Below, piece after piece: positions 9,050 to 17,393 of a stretch of DNA of 35,031 bases. Every line of letters starts with the position of its first letter. Positions within the stretch are counted from its first letter, which is position 1. The notes under the pieces were generated by a model. It worked only from the letters and a program-made list of their open reading frames with translations, was not told where the DNA came from and did not search any database. The DNA is from Brachionus koreanus. Taxonomy: Eukaryota; Rotifera; Eurotatoria; Ploima; Brachionidae. The position numbers and the translations under genes are program-made. The stretch spans positions 774,383 through 809,413 of the forward strand of contig PJRA01000323.1 of NCBI GenBank assembly GCA_016987375.1. The letters are read 5' to 3'.

Positions 9050-10330
9050 ATTTTGGAGCCCTTGATTTCGATTAAAACTCATAATCTTGCATTTATCAAA
9101 ATTTAGATCCATAGACCATTCATTACACCAGCTAATTAATGAATTAATATCATCTTGAGTAATTTAAATGATATTGCCGTGAGTTTTGACTGCGCAGTCC
9201 TAAGACTGCTTGATTTAAGGGCAGACCCAACAACATAGACAAAAACATCAACCTTGCTCTCAAACAACAACAAGAAAACTCCCCGCTTCAGCTGCTACCA
9301 AAACAACTGAAAACAGCAGAAGACATCATGGAGATTGAGTAACTAGCAAGCAGCGTATTTTATAGGCTGAGAGGATTCATTCCAATTAAAATTTAAATAA
9401 ATTTCTGAAGTTTTCAGATCTTTTCTAATGTAAATTCATACATCACCAACCGTTTTATTCGACGAATTTTTAATGAAACATGAATAATTGTCCAAATTAA
9501 CAATGGATTGCTGATTGAACCATGTTTCAGTGATGAATATAATATTATAATTAAATAAATGAGCAATCGCATTAAGTTGATCTATTTTATTGTTCAACGA
9601 AGTTGCATTTGTATCCAGACATTTAAGATCATTATAATTCCTATTTATGTAAATAGGAGGTTTAATCTTGGAATTTTTTTCTTGATTTTTGAGTCATTTG
9701 AGTAGTTTTGAAACTACTCCGAGATTAAGTGACATCATGTCCATCATGATTTAGGAGATTTGTTGCTGATCTTTTTTCTCTGTTCCGATGTATAATTTTT
9801 AAACGAAAATTTTTTATCCCTAAAAAACCACTTAAAGCCAAAATTTTTGCTTGTTTCATTCTGATTTGATTTATCTCGTTCTTGGTTCCAAATACCCGCT
9901 AAGCATCGGTGAGATCTGGTTTTAGGTAGATATTCTTGAAATTTTCACTCATTTTGTGCAGCTTTATTACGTCTCTCAAAATTTGATCTCTTTCCCGTTC
10001 CGAGTAATGTTCAACTATGATTGGTGAAATTTTGTTTAGGTCATTTGATTTCTCTTTGAATCTAATTAAGCTATTTAATTATAGTTTTGTTTCCCAAGAA
10101 TATCAAATATTTCATCAACTTTTTTTCGGTCATCAGTTTTCCTTTCATTGATATCTTTTTTTTTTTGAGTGATCAATTCCAAAAAATAAAACATTACAAC
10201 TCTTAGATTCACGCTCTCTTTGCTCAACCATGATACTGTTCACTATATCAATTTCTTGTTGATTTTAGCTTAATTTTGGTTTTTCAGTTTTACCTTTTAT
10301 TAATTTAGTGACAGCAGTTTTCCAACACAT
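9050..10330 (-). pseudogene. LINE relic: ORF1, endonuclease and RT pieces
   Basis: Minus-strand order is collinear with a CR1/L2-like LINE. ORF1 remains at about 10260-9760 include SCNVLFFGI and YLKPDLTDA (about 9930-9904), the PDLT motif common in ORF1 of these elements. The endonuclease start at about 9640-9400 reads TNATSLNNKIDQLNAI and FITETWFN. An RT piece at about 9165-9054 reads ISWCNEWSMDLNFDKCKIMS. The segments between endonuclease and RT are gone, and stops are frequent. Confidence 0.65.
9170..9360 (+). other. less AT-rich patch with short open frame
   Basis: This 190-nt patch sits between the endonuclease and RT pieces of the LINE relic and is clearly richer in G and C than its surroundings. 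The plus frame 9213-9344 reads FKGRPNNIDKNINLAL and then a Gln-rich stretch ending DIMEIE before TAA. I do not recognise it. It may be the 3' end of another inserted element. Confidence 0.3.
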
Positions 10331-10834
10331 CTTCTTGTTAGTAGGTGAGTCGGGCATAATGTCTTGTTAATGAGTGCATACGCATTTTTTTTTCTAAAGT
10401 AAGGACTTTGTTAGGTTGTTCAGATTATTTGTCAACTCAACAGTTATCGCTTTTTGGGTTTGATTCTCTAAATGCAGGTTGAAAACTTTAGCTCTAAGAA
10501 TTTTGAATTTATCTGACAAGTCGTTGAATTGCGGTGATTTGTCAACTTCATTTATGAGTCTTATTTTCGATTTTTTTTGCTTGACTGCTTATCCCAGCTT
10601 GATTCATTTGAATTTGTCGCACTTTACAATGGCCATCTGCTATCTACATTGTAAAAAGCGACAAAAAATTAATATAATTTATGTTAAATTTATGTTGCTT
10701 TAAATTTAAAAAAAAATTTTAAATTTTGATTAATACCACATAAATTTCCCGTGTCATAATATAAAACCATTCATTTAAGCTATTAATAGACAATGAATAT
10801 AATTTTTATCATTAATTCTAAACTGCTATATTTA
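10331..10834. other. probable upstream LINE remnant, not resolved
   Basis: The minus strand up to about 10640 has a lysine- and glutamate-rich character consistent with a continuing ORF1 coiled-coil region, but no motif confirms it. The plus frame at 10479-10703 is most likely its shadow. 10690-10834 is plain AT-rich DNA. Confidence 0.35.
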
Positions 10835-11211
10835 AGGTATTTGAGTATCTTTGTAATTTTAAAATTTAAAGTCATTTTAAATGTTTAAAATAAACAGAAC
10901 TGAATGCCTCTCTAAATTAATAGGTTTTACTATTTGTTTATTTAATTCTAAAAAATTAAGATGAAAATTTTGAATTTTTGAAACTGTTACGGAAATGCCT
11001 TTCAGCAAAAATTAAATTAATTGCTGATAGGAGTAAATTCTGAAATTAGCTTTAAGAAAGAATAGTACAAGATTGGTTTAAAAAATTTAAAAGTGGTGAT
11101 ACAAGCTTCATCATTTAATAAATTCATTTGAAGGAAAATATTTGGTTTAAAATAAAATTTGAAATAAAAAATTTATTTTCAATTAAATTTTCAATTTAAA
11201 CAAATTTAAAG

Positions 11212-11219
11212 AGCAAAAT
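11212..11219. repeat. hAT target site duplication, left
   Basis: AGCAAAAT, identical to 15331-15338. Eight base pairs is the standard hAT superfamily duplication. The unoccupied version occurs once in copy 1 at 5550-5557. Confidence 0.95.
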
Positions 11220-11228
11220 TAGTGTTGG

Positions 11229-11470
11229 TAATCGACTCCAATCGATTAGGAAAATTAGAAAATCGACTAATTTAATTTAGTCGATTATTAAATCGATTAA
11301 TTTTTTTTAGTCGATTAGAAAATCGACTAATTTTTTTTTGTCGATTATTAAATCGACTAGTTTTTTTAGTCGAATATTAAATCGACTAATTTTTTTTAGT
11401 CGATTATTAAATCGATTAATTTTTTTTAGTCGATTACTGAATCGATTAATTTATTTTAGTCGACTAGATT
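11229..11470. repeat. subterminal TCGATT satellite, left end of hAT
   Basis: About ten imperfect repeats built on AATCGACTAATTTTTTTTAG, alternating TCGATT and its complement roughly every 20-25 nt. Many units are themselves palindromic. hAT transposases bind short subterminal repeats, so these are candidate binding sites. Confidence 0.8.
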
Positions 11471-11723
11471 AAATTAGTTAAATTTAATTTTTTATTTTAA
11501 TTAAAAGTTATAATGAAAAGTACTTAATTATCATTGATATTATTTTTTATCAATAAAGTCTTTGAATATAATTTAAAAAATTGACTGAATTTACAATTTA
11601 ACGATTTATTTGAAATTTTTAATTTATTATTATTTAAAAAAAATATTAAAAAAATTTAAAAATATTTAAAAAGATAAATTTAAAACGATTTAAAATAAAT
11701 ATACCAAATTAAAGATAAATATT

Positions 11724-12132
11724 CTATAAATTTTCTGATACTACCATCATTTTGTTAATTTTTAGCGGATTTAATTTATTTCTTCTATCCCAGACTGTAT
11801 ATCCGGTTGCAGAAAATAGTTGTTCTGATGGTACTGAAGTTGCTGGAATGCAGAAAATAGATTTTACAACATTAAAAAGAATTGGATAGGTTTCTTTATT
11901 CATTTTCCAAAAAGATAATGGTTCTATATTTTTGGATGACTCAGAATTATATTTATATATTTCTCTGTCTATTATATTTATTCTCGCAGCGGTTTTACTA
12001 ATATTTATTTCTTTATTAAAATCGAATAATTGCAGTGTTGATTTTCTTTTAGAGTTAGAACCTTTTTGTTGGGATGTTTCAAATGAATTTAAGGAATCTG
12101 GTATATTGCTTAAATTTATAATATTTAGTTCT
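11724..12132 (-). pseudogene. inverted copy of hAT transposase C-terminus
   Basis: The minus frame repeats the transposase C-terminal domain found at 14347-14755, including the hATC dimerisation motif PSEQLFSATGYTVWDRRNKL. It differs at few positions (for example CIPATS here and CIPGTS there). Here the codon after LFDFN is Lys, where the plus-strand copy has a stop. The open frame continues leftward past the repeat border to 12263, but those residues (KKCPCLNLREVELV and on) are antisense to the captured fragment and are not transposase. Confidence 0.9.
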
Positions 12133-12596
12133 GTTCTTCTTCTATGCTCAACTGGCCGAGAAAAAAAATCGGCACAAGTACGAAAAAAACCGCAAACAAC
12201 TAATTCTACTTCGCGAAGATTTAAACATGGACACTTTTTCAATTGGCACATAAAGTTGACCATATTGAGCAGATTTATGTTAACTTATTCAACCATGGGA
12301 CCAGCAATATTACAAATAGAAATATTCATCATTGTACAAACTTTGTTTTGGGCATTTTTTTTAATCGTAAGATTTTTGGCCGCCTATTTAGCTTTTAAAT
12401 TGGACAAAGTTGTATTTTTTACTCTAATTCTTAGCTTAAATTTTCTTATCAATTTACTATTTATAATTCCGGTCTTCTCCAAATTTGGCTTTTTTTTTGG
12501 ATATACATTCCTTTGCTGGGCTTATGCTCAGGACCTATGACGCCGACAGGTATTATGTTTGCTAAACAACTGATGGACATCAATTCGTATTTATAA
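12133..12596 (+). pseudogene. captured host gene fragment, probable MFS transporter
   Basis: Between the inverted end and the transposase, the plus strand encodes non-transposon sequence in three successive frames. A charged segment runs 12144-12250 (AEKKNRHKYEKNRKQL, then LREDLNMDTFS). A membrane segment runs 12255-12515 with at least two hydrophobic spans (LFWAFFLIVRFLAAYLAFKL; VVFFTLILSLNFLINLLFII). The end at 12515-12596 reads LGLCSGPMTPTGIMFAKQ. The FW-x4-I-x-RF and GPM-PTG pattern resembles the C-terminal half of MFSD4/NaGLT1-type major facilitator transporters. Two frame changes make it a pseudogene. The family assignment is from memory of the pattern and is moderate. Confidence 0.5.
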
Positions 12597-12846
12597 AATT
12601 ATATTTGAAATTATTTATGAAATATTAAGAGGAAAATTTTGAAATATGCAAAATTTTGTTTTTATATATTTAATTTATCATTGTTTTAAAACTAAATTTA
12701 TTTAGGAAGTAATTTTCCTAAACATAAATATTTACTTTTAAATTGAATTAATAGTCAACTTATCTTGGCACATTATTAAATTTTACAGATCCTTTTACTC
12801 TAATTATGAGATTGCTTCTTTATTAGAAAAAATTGTTTTTTAAAAA

Positions 12847-14755
12847 ATGGAAAGTTTTGTGCAGCCTTCTCATTCTTTGGATGAGCCATCAAATGCTCAA
12901 CTTTTAAGTGTGAAATTAATATATTAATTTCTGAGCAAAAAATACAAGAAGAATCTGAAAATGAGAATGAACCAAGTACTAAAAAAATTAAGCCTAATTC
13001 AAAAACAGACAATAAACTTCTAAAATTTGTACTAAGTGCAAGCATTCCTTTTCGTATAGTTGAAAATAAAGAGTTTATAGAATTTGTGCATGAGCTGGAC
13101 AATAAATATTCTTCCGAAACGGAAAAATTTATCTGGAAATATCTTAAATGAGGAATTCGATCGAACATTAATCAAGATTAGATCTAATTTAGCAAAAGCT
13201 TCGTCAATATCAATAACACTAGATCTTTGGACTTCGATCCAGAGCTATCCTTATATGGGGGTTACTTGTCATTATTTAGATGAAAGAATGACTTTATCAT
13301 CATATACGCTAGCTGTTCGCCATCTTCCAGGAACTCATTCAAGTGAGACCATCAAAGAAAATCTTTTAATTGTTTTGAATGAATATAATATTATGGATAA
13401 AATAGTAGGAATTGTAACTGATAACTGTTCTAACATGATCAATTTATCATCACTTTTTAATTCGGATGTACAAGAACTTAGAACATCTTTTTCACATGGA
13501 CGTAAAAAAATTAACCAATTTAGCTGTTGTGCGCATGTATTAAATCTGATTCTACAGAGAATGTCAAAATATTCAAACGAAAAGGTATATTTATTCAATT
13601 TTTTTAAATCAACTTTCAACTATTTAAATTTTTTTTTTAATTATTATAGGAAAAAGAGATTGAAATTGGGGGAGATGAAAATTTTTTAACTAATAACGAA
13701 GCCGAATGTTTACAAGATTATGCAGATCTTATTGAAAAATGTAGAAAATGATCAGTGTTTTTCATCAATCAAATAAGCTAGATGAATATCTTTCTGAAGC
13801 TCAAATTTCACTAAATATTGAGCAGCATAAATTGATACAAGATATTAAAACAAGATGGAACTCAACTTATATAATGATAGAACGCTTATATGAACAAATA
13901 GACGCAATAAATCACGCATTAACTCAACCAGATATTCGTCGTAAATATGAAGATCTGTTGATCAGTGAATTTGATAAAAACAACTTAATGGAAATAATCC
14001 AGGTATTTGAGCCTTTTTATAATGCAACTCTTGAGCTATCGGGATGTAAATATGTGACAGTTTCTATTGTAATTCCTACTTTTGGCTGTTTACGGGCTAG
14101 TTTATTAGTAGATCAAAATGATTCTTTAATTACTAAAGTTTTAAAGAAAGTATTAAACTATTGGACAAATATTTATACTGAAAAATATGGTATTTTTACT
14201 AATAAAATTTTACTTGCATCAACTTTTCTTGATGTTCGAACTAAACTTTTCGGTAGGTTTTCTGACGAGATACGTAAGGATTATATAAAGGAAGCTAAGA
14301 ACACTATCAAAAGCATTATCGGCGAATTTACAACTGAACAAAAGCAAGAACTAAATATTATAAATTTAAGCAATATACCAGATTCCTTAAATTCATTTGA
14401 AACATCCCAACAAAAAGGTTCTAACTCTAAAAGAAAATCAACACTGCAATTATTCGATTTTAATTAAGAAATAAATATTAGTAAAACCGCTGCGAGATTA
14501 AATATAATAGACAGAGAAATATATAAATATAATTCTGAGTCATCCAAAAATATAGAACCATTATCTTTTTGGAAAATGAATAAAGAAACCTATCCAATTC
14601 TTTTTAATGTTGTAAAATCTATTTTCTGCATTCCAGGAACTTCAGTACCATCAGAACAACTATTTTCTGCAACCGGATATACAGTCTGGGATAGAAGAAA
14701 TAAAATAAATCCGCTAAAAATTAACAAAATGATGGTAGTATCAGAAAATTTATAG
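12847..14755 (+). pseudogene. hAT transposase, broken
   Basis: In order: the N-terminal part at about 12910-13110 (KLLKFVLSASIPFRIVENKE); a frame change near 13110; the RNase H-like core with ITLDLWTS (first catalytic Asp), GIVTDNCSNM (second Asp) and CCAHVLNLIL (the conserved C-x-H); an apparent 65-nt intron at about 13585-13649; DIKTRWNSTY (the conserved W region); a frame change near 13746; and the hATC domain PSEQLFSATGYTVWDRRNK ending at TAG 14753-14755. An in-frame TAA at 14464-14466 cuts the C-terminal domain off. I could not identify a BED zinc finger at the N-terminus. The order and motifs fit the hAT family well, but the copy is inactive. Confidence 0.88.
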
Positions 14756-14984
14756 AATATTTATCTTTAATTTGGTATATTTATTTTAAATCGTTTTAAA
14801 TTTATCTTTTTAAATATTTTTAAATTTTTTTAATATTTTTTTTAAATAATAATAAATTAAAAATTTCAAATAAATCGTTAAATTGTAAATTCAGTCAATT
14901 TTTTAAATTATATCAATGATAATTAAGTACTTTTCATTATAACTTTTAATTAAAATAAAAAATTAAATTTAACTAATTTAATCT

Positions 14985-15318
14985 AGTCGACTAAAATAAA
15001 TTAATCGATTCAGTAATCGACTAAAAAAAATTAATCGATTTAATAATCGACTAAAAAAAATTAGTCGATTTAATATTCGACTAAAAAAACTAGTCGATTT
15101 AATAATCGACAAAAAAAAATTAGTCGATTTAATATTCGACTAAAAAAAGTTAATCGATTTAATAATCGACTAAAAAAAATTAATCGATTTAATAATCGAC
15201 TAAAAAAAATTAGTCGATTTTCTAATCGACTAAAAAAAATTAGTCGATTTTCTAATCGACTAAAAAAAATTAGTCGATTAAAAGTTAGTCGAATAATAAA
15301 TCGATTTTTGATAATCGA
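14985..15318. repeat. subterminal TCGATT satellite, right end of hAT
   Basis: A longer version of the left satellite: about fourteen AAATTAGTCGATTTAATAAT-like units in near-regular spacing. The unit count differs from the left end, which explains most of the length difference between the two arms (984 against 913 nt). Confidence 0.8.
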
Positions 15319-15690
15319 TTGCCAACACTAAGCAAAATAAACATTGGTAAAAATAGAAAATTGATGCTAAAATTAACAGATTCTGCTAAATTACAGGCAT
15401 CCGTACTACAGCAATATGTTCCGCCTCCAACTCCTAGAACAATTGGGGTATTTACTTCAACACATGAAGAAGCACATTTCCTTGAAGTTGTCTCTAGTCC
15501 AGCAGCTACAGCATATATTTTCTATATTATTTTTTCAATTAATTTTAAATACTTGACAAAAAGTTTCTCCAGAAGTGCAATTTTTTAAAGTGCCTATTCC
15601 GGAACAATTGATGCAATCATAGCATTGTAATCCATTTAATGATGGCAAAAGACTTACCAAAAGCGAAGCACAAATAAAAAATTTAAGCAT
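15285..15690 (-). CDS. Ly6/uPAR-like protein, copy 2, C-terminus rewritten by hAT
   Basis: Exons 15690-15553 and 15521-15285 give 124 residues if the 31-nt GT/AG intron (15522-15552) is spliced. Signal peptide and ten-cysteine LU domain are as in copy 1 (LQCYDCINC to TYCCSTDACN). The hAT end cuts the last exon after PMFILL. The next codons come from the transposon terminus (SVGNRLSKIDLLFD, then TAA at 15287-15285), replacing the native FKFV. This adds charged residues after the hydrophobic tail, which may spoil the GPI-attachment signal. The intron lacks 24 nt relative to copy 1 and is at or below the usual minimum for splicing. It may still be expressed, or may be a new pseudogene. Confidence 0.75.
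15331..15338. repeat. hAT target site duplication, right
   Basis: AGCAAAAT, identical to 11212-11219. It lies within codons for Ile-Leu-Leu of the Ly6-like last exon. Confidence 0.95.
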
Positions 15691-15860
15691 ATTTTTGTTT
15701 AGTTTGAAACTGAATTTCAATTTTTATCATTCAATTTATACTAATTCCTTTTTTTTTAATATTTTATCGTTGCCAAAGGAATTTTTTATTTTACTCCAAT
15801 GATAATTTGGTTCATTTTACCTTGAAATTAAATATACAATCAAGTCTAAAGTTTGAAAAA

Positions 15861-17393
15861 GTTTTCAATTTACAAAACAAGAATAGTTTTATTAATTCTA
15901 AGTCATTTTCAGTCAAATAAACTAATTAATTATGTAAACTTTGCGATACATCCTAATTCAAATCGCAGCATGATTCAATACAAGGTTTTTTAGACTCGTT
16001 TAAATAAAATAAATAATTAAATTTGTTTGACAATGTTGATTAAAATTGCATAAAATATCAAGATTCTTAACTGAACTATAATGGAATTTTTTTTTTTTAA
16101 TTTTTAAATCAAATAAAAAATAATTTAAATTTAATTAAATATTTAGATCAGTTTCTCCTAGCATTTATTCAATATTAAAGAGCTACAGAAAACTTTTAAA
16201 TTGTCCATTTGCCTAGTTAATATATTTGAAAGCTCATACAAGTAAGAAATCTAAAAAACCTTTTTTTAGTACTTCGAGTTGCAGTTTGACCCTGTTTTCA
16301 CCTTACAACCATACTATAACCATAAATTTTGAAAGCTTATAAAAAGCTGAATAGAGGAAGAAAGGATTTGGTAAACCAACCAATCTCCATCAGAATGCAA
16401 TGTGTACAACTGTTGAAAACATGCTTAACACTAGCCAATTATAGACATTGTGCCAATGACTTTTGCACCTGTTGTCATCTTAATTTGATTAATTTGATTT
16501 ACAAAGCTAACAGACTTTACCGAATTGTTCCACAGTATTTGATAGATTTAAAAATTTAACAACATATTTAATTTATTAGGAAACTATTTAAAAAAAATTT
16601 TTTTAATCTTTTTCAAATTCTTTTTTAAAAAACAGCTTTTCAGATAGATAGTTACTTTTGATGAGAACTGGATCTTTTTTCCAAAGGAAATAATTTAAAT
16701 TAGCTTATTCAATTACTGAAAACGTCTAATAATTATTTTTGGAATCAATAATTAATCATCTATGGCATATATGTTAACTACTTTGGACTCATTTATTAAT
16801 TATTTCTGGGCTCAAAAATAACTATATAAGAGTTACGAAATGACTTAAACAATATCATTACCATTTTTATTTTAATATTTATTTATTTCTAAATGAAATT
16901 TGAAGAAATTCTATATAATAGTAATTCGTTGTCTTTGATTTCATTTATTTGATGATGAAAATTTCTTGTTTAGTTAATTCATTGATGCTTTTTTTGCTAG
17001 AATTTTGATTGATCTCATCGTGATTATGTTCATTAGTGGTTATGTTCATAACTGCCTGATTATGCACTAAAAATCAAGAAATTTTTCAGAATTAGACCTC
17101 TGTTAGAAACTTTACATTTAGAGATGGTTGAACAACTATACCCAAAACACAAGATATTCTTTTTAAAGCAAGTAAAGAACAGTTCAGTATGCTGGAATAT
17201 CTTGACTTTCCTTCGCGAGAATTTTAAAAAGTTTAAAAAAATAAAATAATCTGATTCACATTAATTAATTTATTCATGTTATATCAGTGATTAATAAGTT
17301 CATTAAAGGAATAAGAATTCAACTAAACTTTATTTTAAAAATCTGTTTAAAAATTAAAATATGCCGTTTTAAAAATTTTCTGTAAAAATTAAT
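15861..17393. other. intergenic, nothing firm
   Basis: AT-rich. An open frame at 16329-16559 (plus) includes RMQCVQLLKTCLTLANYRHC with seven cysteines in 76 codons, but it has no recognised family and no signal. The block 17150-17200 matches 6408-6455 and marks the far edge of the segmental duplication. Confidence 0.4.

Larger units (their letters stand above)
11220..15330 (+). mobile_element. hAT-superfamily DNA transposon with fold-back ends
   Basis: Ends TAGTGTTGGTAATCGA (11220) and its inverse TCGATTGCCAACACTA (15330) are typical hAT termini, and a perfect 8-bp duplication flanks them. The element is 4,111 nt. Its left end, 11220 to about 12132, is an inverted copy of its right end, about 14347-15330, and includes the last part of the transposase gene. 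Next comes a fragment of an apparent MFS transporter (about 12133-12596), then the transposase gene (about 12850-14755, plus). The transposase is broken, so the copy cannot move on its own as read. Its near-perfect ends and duplication suggest a recent insertion. Confidence 0.93.
10835..15860. repeat. segmental duplication, copy 2 (split by hAT)
   Basis: 10835-11219 and 15331-15860 together match 5215-6050. The match is nearly continuous across the hAT target site. The left part contains about 40 nt (around 10996-11035) absent from copy 1. Beyond 15860 the match fades, but a block at 17150-17200 matches 6408-6455. Confidence 0.85.

Noticed and set aside
11229..11470. Regular short repeats suggestive of a CRISPR array
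   Set aside because: Units are palindromic, with no unique spacers. They lie at transposon ends in a eukaryotic genome and occur inverted at the other end.
11932..12540. 202-codon plus-strand open frame
   Set aside because: It is a chimera of reading frames. Up to about 12132 it is antisense to the inverted transposase C-terminus. Only the part after about 12250 belongs to the captured transporter-like fragment.
12800..13168. Minus-strand frame with C-x2-C and H-rich order resembling a BED zinc finger
   Set aside because: It is antisense to the hAT transposase N-terminus, which reads sensibly on the plus strand (IPFRIVEN, then the core motifs). The zinc-finger look is likely chance.
16329..16559. 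Cysteine-containing 76-codon frame as a secreted peptide
   Set aside because: No signal peptide, no family match that I recognise, and no intron or duplicate to support it.
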